Of a stretch of 64,000 nucleotides of DNA, positions 1 to 7,515 are shown in pieces. A program made the translations under genes and the position numbers. The notes beneath the pieces are model-generated. The model was not told where the DNA came from, made no database searches, and worked only from the letters and a program-made list of their open reading frames with translations. Every line of letters starts with the position of its first letter. Position 1 is the first letter of the stretch. The stretch is from assembly GCF_008727775.1 (NCBI RefSeq), contig NZ_CP044232.1:186001-250000 (forward strand), written 5' to 3'. Source of the stretch: Microbacterium lushaniae (GTDB taxonomy: Bacteria > Actinomycetota > Actinomycetes > Actinomycetales > Microbacteriaceae).

Positions 1-15
1 TGCATGCGGCGGGCG

Positions 16-585
16 TCACGGTGACGTCCACACCCCGACAGCGGCGACGCAGCGCTCGATCAGAGCCGCGTCGGCGGGAGCTCGCTCGATGGTCGCCCGA
101 TAGTAGAGGGGACCGATCGCGAGGGCGGCCGCATCCGAGAGCTCTCCCCTCAGGGAGAGCTCGCCTGCCCGCTCCGCTTCCGTGAGGGCCGAAGCCAGGC
201 GCTGCGATACCGCGGCGGCGAAACCCGCGCGCCGGGCGTCCATGCCCGGGTTCCACAGGGCTGCGTTGGCGAGGGTCGTCGCGACGGCTCGCACCGCATC
301 GAGCTCCAGCTGGCGTGCGAGCGAGGTGAGTTCACCGGTCAGCCACGGCCGGAACGGAGCGGCGGGCGACTCGAAGAACGGCAGGGGAACGGTGGTCATC
401 GCCTCGGCCAGGAGCTGTTCCGGCTGCGGCCAGTGCCGGTACACGGTGGCGCGGCCGATCCCCGCGTGCTCGGCGATGCGCTGGTGGGTGACCGCGACGG
501 GGCCGTGCGCGAGGAGCAGTTCGCGCGCCGCATCCAGGATCGCCTGCCGGCTGCGCAGGAAGCGGGGGTCCGGCTCGTCCGTCAC
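16..585 (-). CDS. TetR/AcrR family transcriptional regulator
   Basis: A 189-residue one-domain repressor. Residues 10-60 form the N-terminal helix-turn-helix; the recognition helix region reads IAEHAGIGRATVYRHW, close to the family consensus. The remaining helical part is the ligand-binding domain and gives no hint of the ligand. It is transcribed away from the two oxidoreductase genes that follow, and a 17-bp imperfect palindrome lies in the gap 13 bp before its ATG (598-614), so autoregulation together with control of the divergent oxidoreductases is the natural inference. The length is normal for the family. Confidence 0.93.
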   Translation of the reverse strand: MTDEPDPRFLRSRQAILDAARELLLAHGPVAVTHQRIAEHAGIGRATVYRHWPQPEQLLAEAMTTVPLPFFESPAAPFRPWLTGELTSLARQLELDAVRAVATTLANAALWNPGMDARRAGFAAAVSQRLASALTEAERAGELSLRGELSDAAALAIGPLYYRATIERAPADAALIERCVAAVGVWTSP

Positions 586-597
586 GCGATCAGTCTA

Positions 598-614
598 TGA
601 GACATGTTGACTCA
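598..614. promoter_or_regulatory. Candidate TetR operator between divergent genes
   Basis: Imperfect palindrome TGAGACATGTTGACTCA: six of eight base pairs around the central G match (outer arms TGAG/CTCA, inner CA/TG). It sits between the TetR gene and the oxidoreductase pair. A 10-bp direct repeat CTATGAGACA occurs at 595-604 and 641-650, the second copy overlapping the preferred ATG at 643. Binding by the adjacent TetR protein is inference. Confidence 0.5.
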
Positions 615-642
615 AAAGCCAGCGCGTGGGATCCTCTCGGCT

Positions 643-1281
643 ATGAGACAGAATGTATCGAAACGCACCATTCTTCTGCTCGGTGCCACGGGACGCACGG
701 GTCGCCACGTCGTCGCCCGAGGCGGCGGGGCGGGGCATGCGGTCGTCGCCCTCGTCCGGCGCGAGGGGACCTTCGCACCCGAGAGCGGAGTGCGTGAGGT
801 GGCCTGGACCGGTGTCTCGGACGGGGCGGGGCTGCGCGACGCGCTCGAGGGGGTGGACGTCGTGATCAGCGCACTGGGAGGTTCTGCGACGGGCGTCACC
901 ACCGTGTGCACCGACGCGATGCGCACCCTCGTCCCGGCCATGACGGCAGCCGGCGTCCCCCGGCTCATCGCCGTGAGTGCGCACGGGGCGCGCGAGACCC
1001 ATGACCGGTCGCTGTACGCGCGGGCGGTGTGGTCGCGAGTGGGCGAGAAGATGGCCGACAAGGAGTCGATGGAGCCGCTCATCGCCGCCTCCCGCCTCGA
1101 CTGGACGATCGTCCGGCCGCCGATGCTCCGGGACGGCCCGGCGACGGGCGCCTACCGCACCGGGGAGGATCTGCCGATCCGGCTCTGGCACTTCATCGGC
1201 CGCGCCGACCTCGCCGACTTCCTCGTTCGCGAGGCGGAGGAGCCGCACTACGTTCGCCGCTACCCCCGGATCCGTCGATGA
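643..1281 (+). CDS. NAD(P)H-binding (atypical SDR / NmrA-like) protein
   Basis: A 212-residue Rossmann protein. The dinucleotide-binding loop LLGATGRTGRHV lies at about residues 9-20, followed by an alternating beta/alpha fold and the late motif DWTIVRPPML typical of the NAD(P)H-binding (NAD_binding_10, SDR_a5) family, which often lacks the classical catalytic Tyr-Lys pair. The ATG at 643 is chosen because the in-frame ATG at 604 lies inside the putative operator and adds residues that are not part of the fold. The stop overlaps the ATG of the next SDR gene (ATGA), so the two are translationally coupled. Substrate unknown; the pair is probably controlled by the divergent TetR. Confidence 0.85.
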   Translation: MRQNVSKRTILLLGATGRTGRHVVARGGGAGHAVVALVRREGTFAPESGVREVAWTGVSDGAGLRDALEGVDVVISALGGSATGVTTVCTDAMRTLVPAMTAAGVPRLIAVSAHGARETHDRSLYARAVWSRVGEKMADKESMEPLIAASRLDWTIVRPPMLRDGPATGAYRTGEDLPIRLWHFIGRADLADFLVREAEEPHYVRRYPRIRR

Positions 1282-2177
1282 GCGTCGCCGGTCGCGTCGC
1301 CGTGGTCACGGGAGCCACCGGCGGCATGGGGCGGGTCATCTCCCGGGAGCTCGTCCGCAACGGCATGCACGTCGTCGCCGTGGCCCGAGACGCCTCTCGA
1401 GCAGAAGCCGTGCTCTCCCAGGGCATGCCGGGCAGCGGCACGTGGGAAGTGGTCGCCGGTGATCTCTCGGATCGAGCGGGCGTCATGCGGGTCGCCGGCG
1501 CGATCGCGGATCGTCACGATGCCGTGCATGTCCTGGTCAACAACGCCGGGGCGCACTACGCGCACCATCGACGGTCATCGGACGGCATCGAGATGCACAT
1601 CGCCGTCGACTATCTGGCCGCGTTCGGCCTGACCGTCCTGCTCGAGGAGCAGCTCCGGCGGGGCAGGGCGCGGGTCGTGAACGTCGCCTCGGACAGCCTC
1701 CGCGACACCCGCCGCATCACGCTCCTGGGCACGCCGCGGCCGGTCACGCTCGACGTGGGCGGTCTGGATGACCTCGCGCGCCTCAACCCGGCGGCGGGCT
1801 TCATCCCCTTCGAGGCCTACGCGCGGGCCAAGCTGCTGACGGTCACCGCCGGCTACCGCCTCGCCCGCACCTTCGCCGGCGAGGTCACCGTGAATGCGGT
1901 CCACCCCGGCATCGTCTCCACCGACATCATCGACAGCCTCATCCCTGCCCCGCTCCGGCCGCTGGAAGGGCTCATCCGCCCCATCCTGCTCACCCCCGAG
2001 CAGGGTGCCGCGGCCACCCTCCGCCTTGCCGTCGACGCGGCGCTGGAGGGTGTCACCGGGCGCTATTTCGTCCGCGCGGCCGACACCCCGACGCCGCCCA
2101 TCTCCTACGACCCCGACGTGCAGGATCGGCTCCGGGAAACGAGCGACCGCTTCTTCCGCGGTGATGCGGTCGCCTGA
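1278..2177 (+). CDS. Short-chain dehydrogenase/reductase (retinol dehydrogenase-like)
   Basis: A 299-residue classical-type SDR. The cofactor motif TGATGGMG is at about residues 11-18, the structural NNAG at about 89-92, the catalytic Ser in VASDS and the YARAK (YxxxK) catalytic pair near residue 180. The insert between Ser and Tyr and the C-terminal extension resemble the retinol dehydrogenase/WW-oxidoreductase-like subgroup, but no substrate can be assigned. The ATG at 1278 overlaps the upstream stop by 4 bp (ATGA). It is likely co-transcribed with the preceding NAD(P)H-binding protein. Confidence 0.9.
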   Translation: MSVAGRVAVVTGATGGMGRVISRELVRNGMHVVAVARDASRAEAVLSQGMPGSGTWEVVAGDLSDRAGVMRVAGAIADRHDAVHVLVNNAGAHYAHHRRSSDGIEMHIAVDYLAAFGLTVLLEEQLRRGRARVVNVASDSLRDTRRITLLGTPRPVTLDVGGLDDLARLNPAAGFIPFEAYARAKLLTVTAGYRLARTFAGEVTVNAVHPGIVSTDIIDSLIPAPLRPLEGLIRPILLTPEQGAAATLRLAVDAALEGVTGRYFVRAADTPTPPISYDPDVQDRLRETSDRFFRGDAVA

Positions 2178-2245
2178 ACTGTGCGGGGAGCACAAGGAGG
2201 GGCGCCGACGTCGACGACCCGCGTTGTGGGGATAGGCCAACCAGC

Positions 2246-2274
2246 TTGGAGGGCGGTTGTGGGAGTCCTACGGT
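2246..2274 (+). promoter_or_regulatory. Candidate vegetative promoter of the acyl-CoA dehydrogenase gene
   Basis: TTGGAG (2246-2251), a 17-bp spacer and TACGGT (2269-2274) match a housekeeping sigma promoter in spacing and the key positions TTG and TA...T. Transcription would begin near 2281, about 30 bp before the ATG at 2311. Inspection only. Confidence 0.35.
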
Positions 2275-2310
2275 GAAAGTCGATTCTCGTCCCGCCGAAA
2301 GGTGTTGAAC

Positions 2311-4416
2311 ATGGCTGACGCCGCCGTCCGACCGACCACGCCCGCCGAAGACAAGCGCACCCCCGCGGGGGGCGCCCCCACCGCCGCGCACACGGCGGCC
2401 GAAGCATCCGAAGCCCAGATCGACGTCACCGCCGTGACGAACCTGCTGCTGGGGACGTGGGCCGACACGCGCCGCACGGCGCGCGAGATGATCAAAGACC
2501 CCGCCTTCTGGCGCGTCGACGGCCTGTCGATGGCGGAGCACCGCGAGCGGGTGCTGAGCCAGCTGCACCTGCTGGTGGAGAACAAGGCCGTGCACCGCGC
2601 GTTCCCCAAGCGCTTCGGCGGCAGCGAAGACAACGGCGGCAACATCGCCGGCTTCGAAGAGCTCGTCGTGGCCGACCCGAGCCTGCAGATCAAGTCGGGC
2701 GTGCAGTGGGGTCTCTTCGGCGCCGCGGTGCTGCAGCTGGGCACGCAGGAGCACCACGACAAGTGGCTCCCCGGCATCATGAGCCTGGAGATCCCCGGCG
2801 CCTTCGCCATGACCGAGACCGGGCACGGCTCGGATGTCGCGGCCATCGGCACGACCGCCACGTACGACCCCGAGACCGAGGAGTTCGTCATCAACACCCC
2901 GTTCCGCGGGGCGTGGAAGGACTACCTCGGCAACGCGGCGCTGCACGGCATCGCCGCGACGGTGTTCGCGCAGCTCATCACGAACGGCGTCAACCACGGC
3001 GTGCACTGCTTCTACGTGCCGCTGCGCGACGACAACGGCGACTTCCTCCCCGGGATCGGCGGCGAGGACGACGGGCTCAAGGGGGGCCTCAACGGCATCG
3101 ACAACGGCCGCCTGCACTTCGACAGCGTGCGCGTCCCGCGCACCAACCTCCTCAACCGCTACGGCGACGTCGCCCCCGACGGCACGTACTCCAGCGAGAT
3201 CGCCAGCCCCGGCCGCCGCTTCTTCACGATGCTCGGCACGCTCGTGCAGGGCCGCATCTCCCTCGACGGCGCCGCATCCTGGGGTTCGGCCCTGGGCCTG
3301 TACATCGCGATCACGTACGGCAACCAGCGCCGCCAGTTCGACTCCGGCCTCGGGACGCCCGAGGTCGTGCTGCTGGACTACGGCAAGCACCAGCGCCGCC
3401 TCCTGCCGCGCCTGGCCACGACGTACGCGCACATCTTCGCGCACGATGAGTTCCTGCAGAAGTTCGATGCGGTCTTCAGCGGCGTCACCGACACCGACGA
3501 CGACCGGCAGGATCTGGAGACCCTCGCCGCCGCGCTGAAGCCGCTGTCGACGTGGCACGCGCTGGACACGCTGCAGGAGGCGCGGGAAGCGTGCGGCGGA
3601 GCCGGGTTCCTGTTCGAGAACCGTCTGGTGGGCCTCCGGCAGGACCTCGACATCTACGCCACGTTCGAGGGCGACAACAACGTCCTGCTGCAGCTGGTGG
3701 GCAAGCGCCTGCTGTCGGACTACGGCCGGCAGTTCAAGGGCAAGGATGCCAAGGCCCTCGCCGCCTTCGCGGTCGGTCAGACCGCCGGCAAGGTGTTCCA
3801 CGGTGCGGGCCTGCGGCAGTTCGGCCAGGCGGTGAGCGACTTCGGCTCGACCGCGCGTGCCGTCGAGCGCGGCCTGCGGGCCGACCAGCAGCACGAGCTG
3901 CTCGCCGGGCGCGTGCAGCAGATGGTCGCCGATCTGGCCGGTCGGCTCCGCCCGGCCGCCAAGCTGTCCCCCGAGGAGGCCGCGGCCCTGTTCAACGCGA
4001 ACCAGGCCGAGCTGATCGAGGCCGCCCGCGCCCACGGCGAGCTGCTGATGTGGGAGGCGTTCACGGATGCGGTCAACAAGACGCAGGGCGAGAGCACCCG
4101 CACCGTGCTGACCTGGCTGCGCGACCTGTTCGGCCTGACCGTCGTCGAGAAGCACCTCGCGTGGTACCTCATCAACGGGCGCCTGTCGGCTCAGCGCGCC
4201 GCGGCCGTGTCGAGCTACATCGATCGCCTGTGCCTGCGGCTGCGGCCGCACGCTCAGGACCTCGTGGACGCCTTCGGCTACGAACCCGAGCACGTGCGCG
4301 CGCCGATCGCCTCGGGCGCGGAGCAGGCCCGCCAGGACGAGGCGGCGGCGTACTACGCCGAGCTCGCCGCATCCGGCAGGGCGCCCGTGCCCGAGCGCAA
4401 GCCCGCGAAGAAGTAG
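2311..4416 (+). CDS. Acyl-CoA dehydrogenase / acyl-CoA oxidase-like flavoprotein
   Basis: A 701-residue FAD enzyme expected to introduce the alpha,beta double bond into acyl-CoA during fatty-acid oxidation. The FAD/substrate signature AMTETGHGSDV lies near residues 165-175. The motif TFEGDNNVLLQLVGKRL around residue 453 carries the catalytic-base Glu at the position used by acyl-CoA oxidases. The length (about 700 rather than 380-400) and this C-terminal arrangement match the acyl-CoA oxidase branch, so electron transfer either to ETF or to oxygen is possible. The start at 2311 is preferred over 2257 because a purine-rich ribosome site (CCGAAAGG) precedes it and the N-terminus then begins with a plausible Ala/Pro-rich leader. 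Monocistronic, closed by a strong hairpin. Confidence 0.88.
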   Translation: MADAAVRPTTPAEDKRTPAGGAPTAAHTAAEASEAQIDVTAVTNLLLGTWADTRRTAREMIKDPAFWRVDGLSMAEHRERVLSQLHLLVENKAVHRAFPKRFGGSEDNGGNIAGFEELVVADPSLQIKSGVQWGLFGAAVLQLGTQEHHDKWLPGIMSLEIPGAFAMTETGHGSDVAAIGTTATYDPETEEFVINTPFRGAWKDYLGNAALHGIAATVFAQLITNGVNHGVHCFYVPLRDDNGDFLPGIGGEDDGLKGGLNGIDNGRLHFDSVRVPRTNLLNRYGDVAPDGTYSSEIASPGRRFFTMLGTLVQGRISLDGAASWGSALGLYIAITYGNQRRQFDSGLGTPEVVLLDYGKHQRRLLPRLATTYAHIFAHDEFLQKFDAVFSGVTDTDDDRQDLETLAAALKPLSTWHALDTLQEAREACGGAGFLFENRLVGLRQDLDIYATFEGDNNVLLQLVGKRLLSDYGRQFKGKDAKALAAFAVGQTAGKVFHGAGLRQFGQAVSDFGSTARAVERGLRADQQHELLAGRVQQMVADLAGRLRPAAKLSPEEAAALFNANQAELIEAARAHGELLMWEAFTDAVNKTQGESTRTVLTWLRDLFGLTVVEKHLAWYLINGRLSAQRAAAVSSYIDRLCLRLRPHAQDLVDAFGYEPEHVRAPIASGAEQARQDEAAAYYAELAASGRAPVPERKPAKK

Positions 4417-4423
4417 CCCCAGC

Positions 4424-4482
4424 CCCCGCCCCCGGCACAACCGCGGACATCGTCCGCGCCACGCCGGGGGCGGGGTTCGTTT
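4424..4482 (+). terminator. Rho-independent-like terminator after the acyl-CoA dehydrogenase gene
   Basis: Perfect 13-bp inverted repeat: CCCCGCCCCCGGC (4424-4436) pairs with GCCGGGGGCGGGG (4463-4475), followed by TTCGTTTT. A second small hairpin (GCGGAC/GTCCGC) sits in the loop. The stem overlaps the left half of palindromic element C, so the two folds are mutually exclusive. Confidence 0.65.
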
Positions 4483-4516
4483 TGCGGCGTGTCGCCGACG
4501 ATCCCCGCCGTTGTGC
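4435..4516. repeat. Palindromic element, family C, copy 1 (82 bp)
   Basis: An 82-bp near-palindrome bounded by GCACAAC (4435-4441) and GTTGTGC (4510-4516). The left half and the reverse complement of the right half share the order CACAAC-GCGG-ATCGT-CACGCCG. A second element of identical length and similar sequence is at 43083-43164. It lies in the gap between convergent genes. Confidence 0.7.
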
Positions 4517-4560
4517 GCAGCCGCGGCGGAGACGGACGGATGCTCGGGCGAGTCGGCGGT

Positions 4561-4878
4561 TCAGCCCGCCGGCCGCCACGCGGCCACGAACTGCGAGACG
4601 GACATCTCGTCGAGGTCGCGCCGGGTCGCCTGGAGCATGTGGTCGGCTTCCTGCGGCTGCCCCGCAGCCACGCGCAGCACCTCCGCGCCCGTGTCGATGC
4701 GGGTGACGACGAGGTCCATTCCGGGAAGCAGCTCGTCGGTGCCGCCGCTGACGAGGGCGATCGCGTACGACGAGACCACCCGCACGGCCTTGTTCAGCCG
4801 GCTCATGCGACGATCTTCGAGCCTCGCCTGCAGGATGTCGGCGGCGCGGGTGCGGGAATCCGGATCGGGAGAGGTCAT
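4561..4878 (-). CDS. Hypothetical protein
   Basis: A 105-residue protein of unknown function. It is mostly alpha/beta and soluble, without signal peptide, membrane segment or recognisable motif; the N-terminal third is Arg/Asp rich (DILQARLEDRRMSRL) and the C-terminus ends FVAAWRPAG. The ATG at 4878 has a good ribosome site (GTGGAGG) 4-5 bases upstream on the minus strand, and codon usage matches the neighbours, so it is likely a real gene. It diverges from the 3-methyladenine glycosylase gene, sharing a 51-bp intergenic region. I do not recognise the family. Confidence 0.65.
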   Translation of the reverse strand: MTSPDPDSRTRAADILQARLEDRRMSRLNKAVRVVSSYAIALVSGGTDELLPGMDLVVTRIDTGAEVLRVAAGQPQEADHMLQATRRDLDEMSVSQFVAAWRPAG

Positions 4879-4917
4879 GCCTCCACCTTTCCGCATCCGC
4901 ACGTCGGAGCGGATGGA

Positions 4918-4923
4918 TAGGGT
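4918..4923 (+). promoter_or_regulatory. -10 hexamer placed for a leaderless transcript (tag)
   Basis: TAGGGT followed by 6 bp and the GTG start at 4930. No Shine-Dalgarno sequence is present. This fits transcription starting at or beside the start codon. Confidence 0.4.
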
Positions 4924-4929
4924 GGCGCC

Positions 4930-5505
4930 GTGACCACCGAGGTGCGAACCGGAGCCGACGGCGTCGCGCGCTGCGCGTGGGCGGCGGATGATGCCGAGTA
5001 CCTCCGCTACCACGACGAGGAGTGGGGCGTCCCCCTCCACGGCGACCGCGCGCTGTTCGAGAAGATGAGCCTGGAGGGCTTCCAGGCCGGTCTCTCGTGG
5101 ATCACGATCCTGCGCAAGCGCCCACGCTTCCGGGAGGTGTTCGCCGGGTTCGAACCTGAGCGGGTCGCCGCCTTCGGCCCCGACGACGTCGAGCGGCTCA
5201 TGCAGGACGCCGGCATCATCCGCAACCGCGCGAAGATCGAGGCCACGATCTCGAACGCGCGCCTGGTCGCCGGCATGGCCGACGGCGAGCTCGACGCGCT
5301 GATGTGGTCGTTCGCGCCCGCGCCGCGCCCGCGCCATCCCGTCTCGTTCGCCGACGTGCCCGCCGTGACCCCCGAGTCCACGGCGATGAGCAAGGCGCTG
5401 CGCGCGCGCGGATTCCGCTTCGTCGGACCCACCACGATGTACGCCCTCATGCAGTCCGCGGGCATGGTCGACGACCACGTCGAAGGGTGCTGGCGCGCCG
5501 GGTGA
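4930..5505 (+). CDS. tag: DNA-3-methyladenine glycosylase I
   Basis: A 191-residue base-excision repair enzyme that removes 3-methyladenine from alkylated DNA. The zinc-snap ligands of this family are all present with the spacing known from E. coli Tag: Cys15 and His28 (13 apart) near the N-terminus, and His183 and Cys187 in DDHVEGCW near the C-terminus. The block RYHDEEWGVPLHGDRALFEK and the substrate-pocket segment EGFQAGLSWITILRKR are hallmark Tag motifs. It starts with GTG; a TAGGGT hexamer 6 bp before it suggests leaderless expression. No alkylation-repair partner genes are adjacent. Confidence 0.96.
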   Translation: MTTEVRTGADGVARCAWAADDAEYLRYHDEEWGVPLHGDRALFEKMSLEGFQAGLSWITILRKRPRFREVFAGFEPERVAAFGPDDVERLMQDAGIIRNRAKIEATISNARLVAGMADGELDALMWSFAPAPRPRHPVSFADVPAVTPESTAMSKALRARGFRFVGPTTMYALMQSAGMVDDHVEGCWRAG

Positions 5506-5540
5506 CGCGCGTCGCCGCCGCGCCGCGAATCTCCCGTCCG

Positions 5541-5616
5541 CGAGCGGAGGAGATGCCGGGAAAGGAGGAGAAATCCGGCCCGATCGGTCCTCCGTTGCCG
5601 ATCCATCCTCCGCTCG
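5541..5616. repeat. Palindromic element, family D (76 bp)
   Basis: Outer arms CGAGCGGAGGA (5541-5551) and TCCTCCGCTCG (5606-5616) are perfectly inverted. Inner GGAGGA and TCCTCC boxes repeat the same motif closer to the centre. Only one copy was found here, but the two-tier design matches families A, B, C and E. It fills much of the gap between tag and the helicase promoter. Confidence 0.6.
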
Positions 5617-5642
5617 ATGCGAGCCGACGGCGCGTCACCGGG

Positions 5643-5837
5643 TAGACTGGACCTACTGCGGAGCGATTCCTGCTCCCTGCGTCGTCGAACGCATCGGCCC
5701 CCTTCGAGAATCTCAGGGACCAGGGCCCGAACTTTCACGGCGAACGGATGCGTCGCCCGACGCCTTCGCCAATCTTCTGCGGCTCAGCCGCATTCTGATC
5801 CGCCGTCTGCGCGTCTGCGCGTCGGCATGAAAGACAT
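5643..5837 (+). promoter_or_regulatory. Promoter and long structured 5' leader of the DEAD-box helicase gene
   Basis: TAGACT at 5643-5648 is the best -10 hexamer, with no good -35. It would give a leader of about 180 nt. The leader contains GGAGC/GCTCC near its start, a perfect TGCGGCT-C-AGCCGCA hairpin at 5778-5792, and a tandem GTCTGCGC just before the gene. The 4-codon ORF ATGAAAGACATATGA (5827-5841) overlaps the helicase ATG at 5838. Long leaders are a known feature of cold-induced DEAD-box helicase genes in other bacteria; a regulatory role here is inference. Confidence 0.4.
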
Positions 5838-7349
5838 ATGACTGCTCCTACTTTCGCCGATCTCGGCGTGCCCACTCCTCTCGTCGACGTCCTCGCTTCG
5901 CAGGGCATGACCGAGGCCTTCCCCATCCAGGCCGACACGCTCGCCGACACCCTCGCCGGGCGCGACGTGCTGGGGCGCGGGAAGACGGGCTCGGGCAAGA
6001 CCCTCGCCTTCTCCCTCCCGCTGGTCGCTCGCCTGGGCGCGAAGACCTCGACGCGCCGCGGACGTCGTCCGCGCGCCCTGGTCCTGGCACCCACGCGTGA
6101 ACTCGCGAACCAGATCGACGCCGTCATCAAGCCCCTCGCCGCCGCATACGGCCTGACGACCACCACCGTGTACGGCGGGGTCAACCAGCGCCGTCAGGTC
6201 GACGCGCTCGCCGCCGGCGTCGACATCCTCGTCGCGTGCCCCGGTCGCCTGGAAGACCTCATCAGCCAGGGCTTCGCGAGCCTGGACGACATCGAGATCA
6301 CCGTGCTCGACGAGGCCGACCACATGGCCGACCTGGGCTTCCTGCCGGGCGTCACGCGCCTGCTCACCCGCACGCCCGCCGGCGGACAGCGCATGCTGTT
6401 CTCGGCGACGCTGGACAACGGCGTGGACAAGCTCGTGCGCAAGTTCCTCCGCAACGAGGTGCTGCACTCGGTCGACGAGGCCACCTCGCACGTGGCCGCG
6501 ATGACCCACCACGTCTTCGTCGCCGCGGATGCCACGGCCAAGACCGCGCTCGTGCGCACCCTCGCGTCCGGCTCGAGCCGCCGCATCCTCTTCACCCGCA
6601 CGAAGCACCAGGCCAAGAAGCTGGCCCGCACGCTGACGGCCGCGGGCATCCCGTCGGTCGACCTGCACGGCAACCTGTCGCAGCCCCAGCGCGACCGCAA
6701 CCTCGCGGCGTTCAGCGCCGGCACCGCCCGTGTCCTCGTGGCCACGGATGTCGCCGCGCGCGGCGTGCACGTCGATGACATCGCCCTCGTGGTGCACGTC
6801 GACCCGCCCGTCGAGCACAAGGCGTACCTGCACCGCTCGGGCCGCACCGCCCGTGCCGGCAGCGCCGGTGACGTCGTGACCGTGATGCTTCCCGAGCAGC
6901 GTCGCGACACGCTCGACATCCTCCGCAAGGCCGCCATCTCGGCCACGCCCACCCCGGTCACCCCGGCCTCGGCCGAAGTGACCGCCCTCGTCGGCGAGGT
7001 CGCGGCGTACGTCACGCCCGCTCCCGTCGTCGCCCCGCAGCAGCGCGGCGGCGGCTCCTCGCAGGGTGCCAACGCGCAGCGCAAGCGCGCGGCCCGCGGT
7101 GGCGCCCCGGCCGGCTCCGGTCGCTCGGGTGGCCGCTCCGACGGAGCCGCCAACGGTCGCCGTTCCGGCGGCCGTGGTGCAGCGCCCGTGGGTGCCGGCG
7201 CTGCCGCCTCGACCGCGGGTTCCCGCTCGGGCGGGCACACGGGATCGCGCTCCAGTGGGTCCGCGGCCGGAGCTCGCCCCAGCGGCATCCGCGTCGGCGA
7301 CGTCGTGCGCGGTAACGGCGCACGCTCGAGCCGTCGCGCTCAGGGCTGA
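5838..7349 (+). CDS. DEAD-box ATP-dependent RNA helicase
   Basis: A 503-residue RNA helicase. Motifs in order: Q motif region FPIQADTLADTLAGRD, Walker A GKTGSGKT (about residue 50-57), PTRELANQ (Ia), DEADHM (II, about 158), SATLD (III), and the second RecA domain with ATDVAARGVHV and HRSGRTARAG (VI). After about residue 390 comes a Gly/Ser/Arg-rich low-complexity tail, as in RhlE/CsdA-type helicases acting in ribosome assembly and mRNA turnover at low temperature. No strong ribosome site precedes the ATG; the tiny ORF ending ATATGA overlaps it, so coupling is possible. The palindromic element A copy follows the gene. Confidence 0.95.
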   Translation: MTAPTFADLGVPTPLVDVLASQGMTEAFPIQADTLADTLAGRDVLGRGKTGSGKTLAFSLPLVARLGAKTSTRRGRRPRALVLAPTRELANQIDAVIKPLAAAYGLTTTTVYGGVNQRRQVDALAAGVDILVACPGRLEDLISQGFASLDDIEITVLDEADHMADLGFLPGVTRLLTRTPAGGQRMLFSATLDNGVDKLVRKFLRNEVLHSVDEATSHVAAMTHHVFVAADATAKTALVRTLASGSSRRILFTRTKHQAKKLARTLTAAGIPSVDLHGNLSQPQRDRNLAAFSAGTARVLVATDVAARGVHVDDIALVVHVDPPVEHKAYLHRSGRTARAGSAGDVVTVMLPEQRRDTLDILRKAAISATPTPVTPASAEVTALVGEVAAYVTPAPVVAPQQRGGGSSQGANAQRKRAARGGAPAGSGRSGGRSDGAANGRRSGGRGAAPVGAGAAASTAGSRSGGHTGSRSSGSAAGARPSGIRVGDVVRGNGARSSRRAQG

Positions 7350-7375
7350 CCCGGAGCATCCACCTCTTCTCGTCC

Positions 7376-7444
7376 GCGAGACTGCACGCCACCGGCGAAA
7401 CCCCGACATCATGTCGCGGTCTCGCCGGTGGCGTGCTGTTTCGC
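7376..7444. repeat. Palindromic element, family A, copy 1 (69 bp)
   Basis: A 69-bp palindrome centred on 7410. Core arms 7385-7409 and 7411-7435 pair with two mismatches in 25, and outer GCGAGAC (7376) matches GTTTCGC (7438-7444). Copy 2 at 10379-10447 has the same length and the same central 20 bp. It lies 27 bp after the helicase stop and may also end its transcript. Confidence 0.8.
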
Positions 7445-7474
7445 GGGAACGGAGTTCGCGGGGGGCGAAACGCC

Positions 7475-7497
7475 GAAACGGATGAGTCATCCGTTTC
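7475..7497. promoter_or_regulatory. Perfect 23-bp palindrome, TetR operator candidate
   Basis: Arms GAAACGGATGA (7475-7485) and TCATCCGTTTC (7487-7497) are exact inverted copies around a single G. The site ends 18 bp before the ATG of the TetR gene. A TACGCT hexamer at 7503-7508, 7 bp before that ATG, would make the transcript leaderless and put the operator over the -35 region: a classic autorepression geometry. Confidence 0.7.
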
Positions 7498-7515
7498 AGG
7501 AGTACGCTAGCGCCC

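Noticed and set aside
604..642. ATG 604 as start of the NAD(P)H-binding protein
   Set aside because: It lies within the palindromic operator and adds 13 residues ahead of the first Rossmann strand; ATG 643 fits better.
2053..4440. Long antisense frame over the acyl-CoA dehydrogenase gene
   Set aside because: Low-complexity shadow; the sense strand has FAD-enzyme motifs and a terminator.
5617..5841. 74-codon ORF before the helicase as a real gene
   Set aside because: Its start lies upstream of the likely transcription start and the product has no family features; only the last four codons (ATG 5827) remain as a possible coupled mini-ORF.
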